From Toxonevra muliebris (Eukaryota; Arthropoda; Insecta; Diptera; Pallopteridae), in NCBI GenBank assembly GCA_963691655.1, contig OY829326.1, positions 75,571,235 through 75,635,234 on the forward strand: 64,000 nucleotides of DNA, written 5' to 3'. The notes beneath the pieces are model-generated. The model had not been told where the DNA came from and did not search any database. It saw only the letters and a list, made by a program, of their open reading frames with translations. Both the position numbers and the translations under genes were made by a program. This document shows positions 1 through 16,710 of this stretch, piece by piece (position 1 is the first letter of the stretch; each line of letters begins with the position of its first letter).

Positions 1-1071
1 TCAAATCATTGCATTGTACCTCTAGATTTATGACAAGGCGCGTTGTCCTGCTGGAAAATTACTTGGCTATACAACGACAACGGCAAATCTTCGACATATG
101 GTATGAGGTGCTTTAACAACATTGTGCGATATGCCAATGCATCCAGGTTACCTTTTATACGGACTAAAGGTCCAACACCATGAGCACTAAAGCAGCCCAT
201 ACCATTATACTGCCTCCACCAAACTTCACAGTCTTTCTAGTGTACTTAGGATCTAATTCTTTGTTTGGAGGTCGTCGTACGTAAGTTCTACCATCAGGAC
301 CACACAGATTAAACTTCGACTCATCGCTCCAGATTATCGAATTCCAGAAAGATGAAGAAGAACCATTATTGCCTTTTGCGAATTCTAATCGCTTTTTCCT
401 ATTTCCATTTGTCACGCTCGGTTTCTTTATGCTCTGACATCCTCGAAGGTTTTTTTCCAAAAGCCGCTGTCTAACCGTCCTTGCCGCGATATTTACACTA
501 TATTCCGTCTCCAAGCGTGCCCTTATTTCAGAAGAAGAAGCAAAAGGATCTTTAAGAGCATGTCGGACCAATATGGAATCCTCTCTCTTGGATGTTTTTC
601 TGGGTCTGGATTTTCTTTTATTGGTAAACGTTCCATGGATTTATGCTACGTGCAATTTTGCTGATGTTTGGATCCTGTTGGTACATTCGCCATATTAGCC
701 TCCTTTCCCCCTCCGTAGAACTTTTTTGCCGTCCCATAACTATGTTTTTTGTACATTTACTCACTATACGATAATAGTTAAAATTTCCACACCACAATTA
801 AGCCCTCCAAAAATTTATAATTTTAATTTAAATGTACCATGAACAATAGGATGTGTCAAGTGGAATACCGACGAAAAACGAATATATATGAATTCAAAAG
901 TAAAACGTGGCTAAATGTTTACATTTATAATGAATATATATTTATTGATGATGGTAAATAATTTATATTATCAAATTTATTACAAATATTATTTTGAAAA
1001 TATTTTATGATATCAAATTAGGTAGTATAGAGAAGTTTCATGGGGGTGTGCTAATTAGCTTGCCAGGGCTG
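1..1071 (-). mobile_element. Tc1-like DNA transposon, 5' part, decayed, running off the window
   Basis: Seen: on the minus strand a transposase reading begins at an ATG at 737 (MGRQKSS..., helix-turn-helix region), is broken near 640, continues as 571-164 with the first catalytic aspartate in IIWSDESKF, shifts frame near 197 at the GGGSIMVW motif, and continues as 200-6 to the second aspartate in FQQDNAPCH. The glutamate of the DDE triad lies beyond the window edge. The outer end is CAGCCCTGGCAAGCTAATTA read on the minus strand, starting at 1071 and bordered by a TA at 1072-1073, as expected for Tc1 elements. The element sits in an intron of the coiled-coil gene at 1398-4680. At least two frame breaks make it non-functional. 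Confidence 0.9.
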
Positions 1072-1073
1072 TA

Positions 1074-1397
1074 TATACAAATGAATTTGATTTCAATTAA
1101 GAATAAAAATCGAATATAGTAGAATGTATAAATAAAACAATTAATATACATATGTAGTGTATGTTCTTCAATAAGTATAAGTTTAGGTTAAGTTTTAGTA
1201 TAATGTACATACTTCTGAAGAAATAAAGAATCATTACTACTACACCACTATATAACAGGTTTGATAAACGTTTTGTAGTCAAAACAATAGAAATGTAAAT
1301 AATCAATCCTCATCAGTGATCTTAATTACGTTTGCCATATTTTAAATTTATATTTACCCCAGAGACATTTTAGTCACATTTCGTTTGTTCGTTTTAG
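1074..1397. other. Intronic AT-rich spacer
   Basis: Between the Tc1 end and the splice acceptor at 1397. A pyrimidine-rich tract precedes the acceptor (gttcgttttag). I see no other feature; the minus-strand open frame at 1097-1306 is low-complexity AT-rich sequence. Confidence 0.6.
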
Positions 1398-4680
<3,283 letters not shown>

Positions 4681-4696
4681 GTAGTACATCGTGAAA

Positions 4697-4702
4697 AATA
4701 AA
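4697..4702 (+). terminator. Polyadenylation signal AATAAA
   Basis: Canonical hexamer 17 nt after the stop codon of the coiled-coil gene, followed by AT-rich sequence. It is the best candidate 3' end signal for that transcript. Confidence 0.5.
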
Positions 4703-5590
4703 ATATCAAATTGCAATTAAAATTGTTCATACTTAATTATTACTACTTATTGAAGACTATTATCCATTGAATATTCCATAAGTTTAAAAATTTTTTTGAA
4801 AAAATTCCATTCATTTTAGCGATATATTTACTTATATTCTAGCATGTATTTTGAGATTAATTGTAATTATATAGTAGAATTTAAGTGCTTATATTTCATA
4901 GTTGTATTTCTTTTTATATACCTACTCATAATATTAATGTAATAATAGTTTTAAAGGAGCATATACACTCTATGATGAGTATCACTTAAATGTATTTAAA
5001 AGTCAAAACCTTAAATTGCATAATGTCAAATCGTTCCTCCTTCATTGGCCGTTAATATCAGTGTTTCCTTACTTTTTTTTTTTTAAATAAGACAACAGTC
5101 TTTCAAAATTAATATTATTAGATAAATTATTAACTACATACATACATTCATAAATGCATATTTGGTCGGTTGGCCATGAGCCATGAATATTCTTCTTATT
5201 TTATTGGCTAAAGTTTTAAATATATCATGATAATTAGAATTGGTCTATGAATACTTAATCTGTACACATTCGTAGGTCTGGCTCTAAACAACGATATCGC
5301 ACATTGAACCCCAGACTGTCATGAGCATTTATAGTTTTAGAATGTCATGCATGGCAAAATAAACTTAAACTTTTTAAAATTGCATTTCAGTTCGTGGTAC
5401 ATAAAAATTGGTACAGGTGGGTTTAAAAGATTAGATTTGATAAATTGTTTATAGTGGAACTCTGGTTATCAATGTGCGATAACTGATAACTAGTTATAGC
5501 GTTTTGAAATATTTAAATGTATTACTATATAAGACTTAATGTGGAACAATTTACATATTCTGCTTACATATACAAAATATCACAATCACA
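4703..5590. other. Intergenic AT-rich DNA
   Basis: No open frame of note, no splice-consistent coding signal and no recognisable transposon ends were found here. Confidence 0.5.
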
Positions 5591-7290
5591 TCACATGTTG
5601 TTTCATAGTGCAACATTTTTAGAAAATTGTTGCTATTTAAGACTTGGCTATGATGGAACGAAAGTACCTCCATAGCCAAGTAAAACCCTCGCTGGGTTTG
5701 CAAAGTTGGGTGCTCAGTGAATTTTTCAAAAATCTGTCTCACCAGTTTTTGTTCATTGCTCGGCCATTAATGTTATTAGTGTCTTATAGCTTATAGCATA
5801 GTAGCTGAGAGTTCATCAAACAAATTTCATAAAAAAATGTTTCTGGTTTGTGTTTTGGAGGTAATTTAGTTAATATATTAATCTTGTTTAGTTACGGTAC
5901 TTAGGAAAAATGTAACCAGAGTAAAATTAAACAGCTCTCCTGAACACATAAAATCAAAAAAAAAAAAAAACCTTTCAGTATACTTTAATGGCTCAAAATC
6001 ACTATCAAAAATTTTCCGCGAAAAAAAAAACTTTCCTGCAAAAAAAATTTCTACACATTTTTTCATATACGGACAGATTTTATAACGCGACTTCCAGTAG
6101 CAACGTCATTTGGTAAACCCGTTCTACTTGCCGATTGCGTTGATAATTGCCAGATGAATTCTCAACGACATGTTTACATAATTTGTCTCATTTTATCTAC
6201 TGATTGTTTATAATTTTTTGATCAATCCTTTCCTAAAAATCTTCCGATGGGATTTGTTACTGCGTGTCTGACTCTGAATTCTTTGTCATCTAAAACTTCA
6301 TCAAATCTCGCCCTTCGCAAGCTTTCGAATATTCGCCTGGCAGAAAGAAGATGAATGATTGTTAATGATTGTATATCATCGATTAATTAAAAATGAGTAG
6401 CTTTGTCAAAGTTGTTTTTATGATTTTTTCTCAAACGTTCCAAAACTTCAATTCTATTGTTATTGCCAGCGACAGTTGTTATTAGATTTTGTTCATAGAT
6501 TTGTTTCTTATTCATGGCCTTTAAAGTTAATTATATTTCTAAAAATGCCAAAAAAACAAAAAAAAAAAACGGTAGTTTGGCTCTAAAACTCCTACCATTT
6601 TTTGCTCAGTCATTTCCGACCAGTGGTCGAAAAATCAGCCAGTGACTTTGTAATTTTTTGTAGGTTAGGTAGGAAATGGATATAACAACCCAGCAAATCA
6701 GTCATGTTCTGAATTTCACTTTTGAGTGAAATTGTAGCAGTACAAATTGTACTGTTTCGATTTCAATTCCACTCGAAAGTGAAATTCAGAACATGGCTGA
6801 ATATATTATTTTACCTTTGTAAACTTAAATTATGTTTGGTTTGGACCCTTTCGTATTTTATCTGTTTTTCTGCAGTCGCGTACATCGATTTGCATGAACA
6901 AAAATTCTTTAAATTTCAATTTGTCTTCTAATTATAATTTACACCCAAAATAAACGCATTCACGTTCACGTTTTCACCTGTACAAAGTTTCATTGATTTT
7001 TACCCAGCGGTTAAATAGCGGCTGAAAATGGGTGAATGTTTGTTCACGAAAATTATTTATTCTGCTCTTATCTACAGACAGTAAAAAACTATTAACAGTA
7101 AGAGTTATCTATCAAAAACTAAAGAGGTTAATTTTTGAAGAATCCATTGAATTACAAAAACTTCCTAGGTCTAAAAAATTAGCGGGGTCACCCAGTTTGC
7201 AAAACCCACGCGGGATTTACACAGTTATGGCAGTACTTTCATCCCAGTATAGCCAAGTTTTAAATCAGTATTGCATTGAGTTATTGATAT
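5590..7290. repeat. Two diverged repeat arms in inverted orientation
   Basis: The minus strand of 5590-5750 and the plus strand of 7120-7290 are related. Both read like PTLQTQRGFYLAMEVLS / PSLQNPRGIYTVMAVLS followed by SQVLN. They may be decayed ends of one element of about 1.7 kb or two insertions. No transposase can be read between them. Confidence 0.45.
6698..6800. repeat. Short near-perfect palindrome (hairpin)
   Basis: The left arm 6698-6735 and right arm 6764-6800 pair over about 37 bp (both read tgttctgaatttcact on opposite strands) with few mismatches. The loop contains a second palindrome (agtacaaattgtact). It could be a tiny MITE or a small-RNA-like hairpin. Confidence 0.7.
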
Positions 7291-8139
7291 GTGTACTATT
7301 TTTAAAGTGCAGGTGTATTTACGATCTAGTGCAAATAATATTGGACCGTTGCAAATGCAAAAACTATTTCTGCTATCAACAAAAAATATATGTAATAAAA
7401 ATTTGCATTTCCAACGTTGCAAAATCATTTGCGCCAGATCATGAATACACCTTATATAATATTAAATATATGTTGCTATGTATTAATACGAAAGACTACA
7501 CAGTTAATAAAATATAAAATTAAATAATTAACATTATTTTGTGTGTTTTTGTTCGATGTTTTTTTGTTTTTAATTTGAAATTTAAGGGAATGTAACGGGG
7601 TATTTAATGAACAAAAGAAATGGGGGATTTTAAGAAAAAGTGTTGAACTCCTGAATGTCAATGAAGAAAATTTAGATCAAGGAATGACAACGGGGCACAC
7701 GTCTATATAATTTGTATACACTGAGAACGATGAGACTCTCCGCTGTTTTCTTATGCGTTAATTTCTTTAAAGCCAAATTTGAAAATCTTAATTTTTAAAC
7801 TTTATAACCTTTATTTCTCACATTACCTTTATTGCTCTGAATGTGTTTGTTTACGAGTTATAAGCTCAGATAAAACTGACTGAGAATAATTCTTTATTCA
7901 GAATGTTGAAATGTACATAAAAAATTGAATAAAATAATGCAATTCTCTGCCACTTTGGAGGCTAACGTTTTTCGTGTAGAATCCACCGAAAAGAACTTAT
8001 CCATAAAAACGGATTTAAACATTTTGCGAATGTTTCAAACGAATTGAGAGATGTATTAGGAAATACGGATTTAATGAGAATGTACACAGTGGCGGTTCTA
8101 GGATTTGGATTTAGGGTAGGTTGATTTTACTAAATTAAA

Positions 8140-8890
8140 GGATAAATATCACTCAATATCGACCAAAACCTAAACCAAAAACTAAAAGATAACTGGAACA
8201 AAACTAAGAGCAAAATTCAAACTAAAATCCGATAGAAATTTAGACGGAATTTCGACCAAATTTTAAACTAAAATTCAAAAACTTTTTTTTCAGATCAAAG
8301 TCTAAACAAAGAAGAGGACCAAATTCAGATCGAAAATTCAGATCAAAATGAGACCAAATTCAGACCAAAACCTTTATTAAAAATAAACAATATTCAGACC
8401 ACGAATCAGACCAAAATTTCAACAAAACTTCAGACTAAAACTCAGATTTAATCCAAACCAAAATCGGTTCAAAATTAAAACCAAAATTTAGGCCAAAACT
8501 CAGACAAAGAGTTAGATTAAAACTGAGGCTAAAATGACGCCAAATACAAATTAAAACCAAACCAAAATTTAGACTAGAAGTCAGATCAAACCCTGAGTAA
8601 ACGCTGGTCTGAGTAAAATTTGGATTACAATTTAGATTAAGAGTTACACCAAAACTCAGACCAGAAGGATCTCATATACAGACTGAAAACAAATCAAAAT
8701 TTATACTAAACACGGATTAAAACTCAAACCAAATTCAAACTTAAAATCAAAACAAAATTCTGACATACAATCAAACCAGAATTCAGATTAAACGCGGATG
8801 AAAACAGAAAAGATAAACCAAATACCAGACTAAAACTCAGTGCAAAATTCAGCCCAAAAACAAGACCATTATCAAAAGTAAGACATCTAT
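8140..8890. repeat. Degenerate minisatellite (A-rich, AAATTCAGACCAAAA-like unit)
   Basis: About 750 bp of loosely repeated purine-rich units of the type aaaattcagaccaaaa and aaaactcagactaaaa, roughly 12-18 bp each, with many substitutions. No open frame persists. It resembles an old tandem repeat rather than coding sequence. Confidence 0.65.
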
Positions 8891-9239
8891 AAATTGCCGC
8901 TGAAATTGAAGATTCAATGTAGTCCTAAACATAATAAAAAAGATCAATGGAGAACTATTTTTATGCGAGTTACATATATTAGTACACGAATAAAAATAAC
9001 CTTACTATTACCAGCAAAACCTAGCCTAAAAAAAATTCATACAAAAGACGATTTTTAGAGGTTTTTTTCCGAAATATTTTAGGAGGAGGGACTGGCAAAA
9101 CTTTTCTTTTGGATGGGATATACATATGTTTGCTCAAGCGTTTAGCTTTTTAATATTTCTTTGATATTTCTATTTAGTTATTTTTCTTCAAATCTAGAAG
9201 ACTTAAGAGTGCACAATCTTTATTCTCTGACCATTAAAA

Positions 9240-9600
9240 ACACAGTGTGACAAAAAAAAGAACATAGTTTTTTCGAGGTTTGCATGTGTCGTAAATATAG
9301 TCAAGCAGAAAAAAACTGCATACTCAGAAGTTTGAATTCACCCTCAAAATCTGGACTTAGGGGCGAAACCTCCATTTTTAATAAGGTTAAAGCATATACT
9401 TGACCGTAATTTTATTTTTATTTATCCGTTATGTCAGTTTTTATATTTTATTCAAAAGAATGCTTGCAAAATTATATAAGTTGGTAATATATCTTAAGGA
9501 ATACCGGAGTTAGAGTTCAAAATATGCGGAAAATTTAAATTTTTATATATTTTCATTTTGAATGACGTTTTAAACGACTTTATTCAATTTTGCTTCCAAC
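9240..9600. mobile_element. Partial copy of the foldback element arm
   Basis: It matches the left arm of the 2829-4436 element: the block around gcatactcagaa, ccctcaaaatctggactta, and the block aaggaataccggagtta occur in the same order. Ends are not preserved. Confidence 0.7.
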
Positions 9601-10250
9601 GAAATGTTTAGGAAACAAAAAGCTAATAAATTTCAACTTAATTCTATTTCGGCATTAAAGAAGGTTAATGTGGACAGGCAATATCAAAATTAAACAGAAA
9701 TTTCGATCTCGAGAATGCCACAGTGCTTTATGCACGTATATATTGTTTTTATCATCTTCTTATTTTAGTTTGAAACAACTTAAAATTGGCTTGTGTCAGT
9801 CGTGAAAAAATAGGAACACTACACATTTTCAATAAATATTTTTGTAACCAAAAAGAAAGCAAAGGATGAGCCCCTGAAACCCCAAATTAAATATATGTTT
9901 CGTTTGTTTTGTGAACTTTTTTCTAATCAATATTTCTCAAGCCCTGTCTTTAACTCTTTCGACCCGAATTTTTCCCTGTGGTTCGAATTTTTTTTTTTTA
10001 AATTAGATCATGAAATACTTATTCTAGAAGTGTATGAGCCGAATTGGAACTCGCCACGCCCTACCGTTTACGCGCTAGCGGAAGTTGCTTTTTAGTGTGG
10101 AAAAAATTTTAAATCAATATTTTTGTTTTATGAAAATAGTTAATAATATTATTTAATGTTTATAGAAAAAATTTTTATAATTATTTTCGAATTTTATTTA
10201 ATTATAATTACGTGGTTTGTTTTGATTCATCTTCTCAAAACATTGACCTG
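9600..10250. other. Intergenic AT-rich DNA
   Basis: No supported gene. A 66-codon open frame at 9895-10095 shows no domain, no clear start context and no neighbour support. Confidence 0.4.
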
Positions 10251-10689
10251 TTAGGAGGTGAAGTTGATCTCAGGCAACTTTGGGGCTGAAAGGTTTAAAA
10301 TGTTAAAAAACATGAGCTTTAAAGAAATAATGAGCTTTCCACGCACAAGAAGTTTTACTTTTACTATGTATCCATTTGTGCTTTTTGTTATTATTTCCTC
10401 TACAGCATTTGCATTCTGTTCGTGTATGCTGAATTGCACGCCCTTTGTTATAAATTGTTTTTAAATGTTTTTTGGGATAAAGAGAAAAAAAGGATTCACA
10501 ATTATTTTGTATAATAAAATCCAATTTATTCAAACAATTTTTTAATAAAATAAATGGGTATGAATTTAGAATAAGAATTTTAAGTGCCAGTCGGCGACTT
10601 TCTTTAAAGAGATATGAAAGATCAATAATGGAGAAGTGATACACGGCGACTTTTCAAGTCGAGAGTTGAAAATGATCTGATCTTATTTT

Positions 10690-11600
10690 TATATTACAAA
10701 AATGGATATAAAATACAATACAATATTCTCATCAATAATACAAGAAATACCTAGTCAACATTGGACGAACAAGGTTGAAACCAAAGTTCGGAAATTTAAA
10801 GTTACAAAGTTCAGAAATACAATAAAAATGAAATATAAGCAAATTAATAAATACAATAATGCTGCTGAGTTGAACTCAATGAGGTTCATGTCCTCAACAT
10901 GCCGCGCCCCTTGCACCGGTGCAAGTTCTAGGAGCGAGTCTCGCAGCTGTTGTAGCGATGAGTAGGCAGCGTCCATAATAGCGCTGCTGAATAGCGGTCG
11001 TTCGAGCCCATTTTCTGGAATAAAGTGTAGTACTGTAAAGGGTGAAACATATCGCACAGTCGACTTCTAATGAATTCGGCCGAGTGATTTTGCTATTTTC
11101 TGTAAATAAAGAATTATTAGTGATTGCCAAAATAGAGTAATGAAGCATGACTTTGAAATTTTGTTGTATAAGGGGAGTCTACAGATTAGAGTTTGGAAGT
11201 AGAGGAGTCTATGGATAGTAGAGTTTGAAGATTGAGTTGGCTCTTACGCGAAAGATTTTATTATGCCAAGTAAAATGGAAATGGCTTCTTAGTGTTTGGG
11301 GGAGGCACTTGACCTTTGTCACCCAGGGATGAGAGAGAGTCCTTCCCTTGAGTGGGTATAAAAAGAAAAGTGGAAAATGATTTGCATGCTCGGCGTGAAC
11401 TGGAATCATCGAGGGAGTACGATGTTTTAACATAGACTTTTTTTTGGTGGCTAACCCCTAGAATTCTAGCTGGGGAAGTCTTATTGTATACAGGGGAGCA
11501 ACTTTATCTTTGCCACTCAGAGATGAGAGGATCGAAGGTGTCCTTCCCTTAAGTGTGTGTGCAAAGGTAAGGTAAGCGCAATAAGCTTATTCCCACGCAT
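10690..11600. repeat. Unclassified repeat region with an internal duplicated block
   Basis: The block at 11316-11350 (cacccagggatgagag ... gtccttcccttgagtg) is repeated in diverged form at 11515-11555 (cactcagagatgagag ... gtccttcccttaagtg). The preceding GC-richer stretch 10860-11060 stands out from its AT-rich surroundings. A solo LTR or other TE remnant is possible; I cannot define its ends. Confidence 0.35.
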
Positions 11601-12114
11601 AATTGCTGGATTAATTAATTTAAAAAAAAACACAAAAAATTTTGACTAAGATAGCAATCCAATTCTTAGGATATTTTACGAGCTAGAGATAGTTTTTCAA
11701 AAAACTTGTAATTTTATGATACACCAAATGCGTCTATGTAGAAGTGCAATCTTTTTCTGTTAACAGCGTATGAAGAATAGAAGAGAGACAGAGTAACATG
11801 TTAAGCAACGAGTTGCACTATGAAATATTCAACGAGTAATTATGGAACTTAATTTCGAATTATTTTGAGCCAAATCAGTTTCGGGTTAATGGACCGAATG
11901 GAATAGGAACATTCCATACAAGGGAGTGTACTATATACTGCAAAATTTGCGCCCAAATTTTGTATATGTATATGACGGGATTTACACATTCTATGATCGT
12001 TCTGTAATACTGTAGTATATACTTACTTAACTCGTGCTACACTCGACAACCTCCAGCTGGTAAGTTCAAGTACAGTCAGATTCTCTTAGATAGGTATAGT
12101 CTGAGTAAAAAATT

Positions 12115-12330
12115 AAAAGTGGATGTTGCACCTCCCATACAAACTATATACTTTATTGGGTATATATCTGTAACCATTTACGGTACAGTACTGAAATTTT
12201 GCACAAGGACGTCGATTAACAATGTCATACACAAGAAAAATGTGGGTGTGGCACCTTCCATATTATCTGAATATTCCTTATGGAGTATCCCAAGAACAAT
12301 TTGAAGTACTAAAATTTAGTATGTTATTGG
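12115..12330. repeat. Copy of the 'gtgtggcacctcccat' repeat family
   Basis: Two diverged units with tgcacctcccatacaa and gtggcaccttccatat, each followed by a ggtacagtactgaaattttg-like block. The same pattern is repeated at 44920-45300, and a short piece lies on the minus strand near 37090-37150. Confidence 0.6.
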
Positions 12331-12436
12331 CCCATGGCTTTCTGATCTAATAAAATTATATATAATATCTAACTGTGAATATAAATGAGAAATAACACCA
12401 GAAGAAAGATGTATTGTATACATATATGGAAGAGTG

Positions 12437-12479
12437 CGTCATCTGTATGCCAAATGCGCAGTTTGACATACAGATGGCG
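12437..12479. repeat. Short hairpin, 18-bp stem and 7-nt loop
   Basis: cgtcatctgtatgccaaa pairs with tttgacatacagatggcg, with one G-U and one mismatch. The loop is tgcgcag. It may be a MITE core or a small-RNA-like hairpin. Confidence 0.6.
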
Positions 12480-13399
12480 TTATTTTTAGCTATGTTTAAA
12501 ATCGAACAAACTTTTATGTGCAATTTTTTGATAATATTTGTGCAGTTTCTTAACATAAAAATTCATAAATTATACAACTTTCATTACGAATATTGAAACA
12601 TTTTGTTGATATAAGAATTTATAAATTGCAAAATTTTCATTCGAATACCAATGCTTAATAAAAGTGTGTATTAATGCGACCGAAAAGTAATACTAGCAGG
12701 CAAGATTAAAAGAAAGGAAGATCAGGTAATGAATGTTGCTATTTGAAATTGTTTTGCCATTATTATATTTCAATCTTAATTGTTGTACCTACCATCACAG
12801 AGTAAAAAAGAATGTATATGGTGTTATGGCATGGCATCTTAAGGAAACACTAAGGAAATGTTTGAGGTAAACCATATCGAAAAAATTATAAAGATTTGCT
12901 CCATATAGTATACGGTGCATATGTAGTTATGGTCATTTATCGGAAACCAGAGCAAAATTGAAAAAAAAATCTCCAAATAAAAATATTATAAAAAAATTAA
13001 TTTTTTTTAACTTTGCAATACTAAAAAAAAGCACCATTCATATTAGATATCAGAAAATTTGACCAATATGTACTGAGGTGTTAAAGAAGAATAGCAATAA
13101 GTATATAGAACACTAGTGGTAGTTCCTTTCAATAATACTATTCAGTGAAAGTATTATTTTGTAATTTTCATCTACTTTACAATATTTTCAGTTGTTGAAA
13201 TAAGGGAGCTTATTACAAATATCACTGATGAGGAACTGTAGCGGGCTAATCTTAATAACGCCGTAACAACAAAAAATTGTATACGCGAGATTTTTCAACG
13301 ATTTTATAATAATCGCAGACATTAAATTTGTATCTGTTAAAATAAATACACTTTTAATAGCCCCTGCACACCCCATTTTTCCGACTTCAAGTCCATTTT

Positions 13400-14600
13400 G
13401 TTGGAAAAATAGATATGAACCGTTGCATGCTAAAGTGGTGTAAGTCATTTTTTTATAATTTGGGTTTTCACCAGAAGGCACTAACTTTAACCTCATTCCG
13501 TTTTGTGCGAAAGTCTTGTAAGTTTAGATTCAACTGTTTGCCGGTAGATGGCATGAGAATGTTGAATGCTAGAACGGAATGGCGATTGTATTATGCACAA
13601 AAGTGTTGTAAGTCACTGATCAAGAAAGTTATGGGTTGAGAACGAAATGAGTGTTAAAAAAGGATATCGGGAACGAAAACAACGGTATACGAAACATCAT
13701 TTAACCTATAGGGAAAAGCTGTGAACTGGCTGCGAATTAAATGGTTGCGTTTTGAAAAAGACAATCTTTACATCATATTTTATAAGGAAACACTTTGTGA
13801 ATTTGAAGAATTTTCAGAGCTTACAAAATTTTTATGAAATACAGCAACGCCGTTTGGGTTCGTCCCCAAGAGCGGTAACAGTAGCAAAGAAGAGTGACAT
13901 GATAGACTTACTGTCTTATATTCTAACGACGATGTGGGGCCCTTAGACGATTAACAAATTTTTGAGGTTTACTATAAAATTTTGATTTTTATTTTTAATA
14001 GTTTTGTATTATTACACCTACTTACAAAAATTGTATTTAATATTGTTGTAAGTTTAAAAATAATTTGAAAAATTTTTTCGTTATATTTTGAATAAAAAAT
14101 TCTATAATAAATGCTATTTTTATTACAAAACTCACGATCCCCTAAAATGCGTCCGTCATAAATTTGATGTAAGTCATAATATACAACTTAACTTAATAAA
14201 TATGTTGCCTGCAAAAGTGGTGCAAGTCATTTTGAGGGTATATAAATGCTATATTTCAGTACATACTCAAGTAATAACAAGGATTATTAGTTGAAAATGT
14301 ATCCTATAAAGCTGCTTATGCAGTAGGAAAATAAATTTAACAAGTACTTCAATATTTACAACATTTCTACTAAACCAATGTATTGCTCAAAATCAAATTT
14401 TATGACTTACACCATGAATTATGAATTTTTTCCACCAGACTTTGAACTTGTAATTTAAAATGTCATTCACTGCAATTTTGTTGATGTCTACATCATGTAG
14501 ACAGTCCGGAAATGAAGTTCCGAATTGCTCCTCACCTCCTACTTCATCATCCTCAGCTTTAGGGAACTCCTCAAAAATGTCATCAAATGGTTTCATATTG
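13400..14600. mobile_element. Decayed TE with repeated TGTAAGTCA motifs
   Basis: The motif aaaagtggtgtaagtcat and variants recur near 13431, 13506, 13598, 14037, 14161, 14213 and, inverted, 14398. Between them, 13726-13830 has a short coding-like stretch (VNWLRIKWLRFEKDN, LCEFEEFSEL) with stops further on, and the minus strand at 14596-14480 is acidic (FDDIFEEFPKAEDDEVGGEE). I cannot name the family. The spacing of one motif through the region suggests binding sites of an element. Confidence 0.4.
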
Positions 14601-16700
14601 GTGTAAAAAGGATTTTTTTCGATATCCCACCCGATCCAAAAACATCGTTTCAGTTATCGAGCAATCTTCATGTAGCTCTGAAGCATCAAACATTTTTTTA
14701 TTTTTTTCTATTGAGGAGAATTTTCTATTCTTTCCTACAATTGCACTTCCGCTTCCTTTGACCTTTGACGGGTTTAAAAATTAAATTTTTTGGATATCAT
14801 ACTTCGGTTACTTTTTTAAAAACAAAGGGCGGAACAATTGTTCGCAAATGGACTATTGCCATAGTCCATATCACAGCGCTACTGATTAGGAAGAGAAGAG
14901 ATATATAAAAAAAATTATTGCACATATTGTACATATCTTCTATATAATCCGTCAACGTAAATTAAAAATGAAACACTATGATTTGCTCTTTAGTTCATCT
15001 TTGATTATTTGTTTTTAAAATTTATTCTATTGAATATTTATTAATGTAATAAATTTATGATACAAATTAGTAGTTACATATACATAATTATAATATAAGC
15101 TTTAGCACATTTTTAGAAGATATAAACTCTAATTTTTTGTTATTTTTTAATTACTAAATTACATGGTACTTTAGTTGACGTTATCGTATGAGTTATGTAC
15201 TTAATTTTGTTTTGCTTAAGTTTCATTTATAAACATATATGCATATATATATATATACATTTAGTTTTAAAGTTAATTCATAGAATAATTTTGTCCTTGT
15301 TGGTATGCTATAATAATTCTTTTGTAATTGTATTAGTATGTGAAGTATATGAGTGTGTGTATTAGCATATACATATACAAGTATATAGGTACAATTTATT
15401 AGGCAGAAACATTTTATTTTTCTGTAAGTTTCAGTTAAAATGTTAACAAAACTTAATAAAGAAATATAAATAAAAGCAAAAATTTTTTGCTGTAGTTATG
15501 AAAATTTGTCTAAGTGTACGAGTATATAACAGTTCATGTTTTTAAATCTTATAAAACTTGAATAAATTATCTAAGTGTCTCATTTGCAATGCAAAAAGTG
15601 ATTGTAGTGTAATTTTGTATATAGCTATATGTACATATGTATGTATGCATGTGAGTGGTCACACAGTCATGAACATAAAAATACCATATGGGTCATTCCA
15701 TAGAAGTCGTTGAAAAGAATTTTAGAAAACAAATTCAATTCGTCTAATTAACACAAGTAGCGAAATAAAGTCATGTTCTTTATTCCGAGCTTCTACACAA
15801 TGATTTGGTTCTCAATACGAAGTCTTTTTATGAGCACAAGGTTTTCATAATTTTTTAATGCATTACGAATTTATTCACAACGAATATATTTTACATCATT
15901 AACTCTGTTTTTTTTGCTGTGGATTTTATGTTGTTTAACAACTATAACCAATTGCCCAAACTTTTCGAGCGTGCACTCACGAAACATATATTGCCCATTT
16001 GCACAAATGGAAAACTTGCGCGTTTAGATGAATCCTCTCAATATATATCCAATTGGAGACAATTAAGAAAACAAAAAAAACTAGTTTGTTTGTTGTATTT
16101 GAGATTCTTACACACCCCGTAGGAGTTCTAGGGTCACGAACAAGATTGGTCGAAATTAATTAAATTTATTTTATTTATTATTAAAAAAAATTTATTTTAT
16201 TCCTACTTTAATTTCCAGAAATGTGATCCCACTGTATTATCAAATGTGGACTTCGCTATCAATTACTACTTTTTACTGGTGTTTGTACAAACTTCTAATT
16301 TTTTAAGCTCTCCCTCTCAGTACTGAGTTTTAGCTATGCCTTTGCGTTTAATCTTTGTGGATCATACCATAACAGGTAAAATTTTCATGAATTTTTAAGG
16401 ATACGGTCAATTTACGGAGAATGTCTTAGAACAAACAGTTTGTTTTTCAAAACTTGGTAAGCAAAAAGTTGTTTTCACACATTTTTACATATCATAGTAT
16501 ATTTTTTTCAGAAAATTGGAGTTCATGGGCATTTAAGGATTAAACCAACTGATATATAAATATTATATGGTGTAATACGCCTTTTGTTTAAACAAATTAA
16601 TAAAATCTGTATATTTTGGAAAAAAGTCTAGTTTGAAGGAGGTAACCGGGGTCTGTGTCGAGGATAAAATAGATTAGTAAACTTATCTAGTAGTTGAATA
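14600..16700. other. Intergenic AT-rich DNA with simple repeats
   Basis: It includes (TA)n near 15245 and ATGTATG-type microsatellite near 15635. No supported gene, RNA or transposon ends. Confidence 0.45.
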
Positions 16701-16710
16701 CTTCTTCGTT

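Noticed and set aside
10303..10644. 113-codon minus-strand ORF with Cys residues (ECKCCRGNNNKKHK)
   Set aside because: Weakly like a zinc-ribbon end, but no other transposase motif or terminal repeat supports it.
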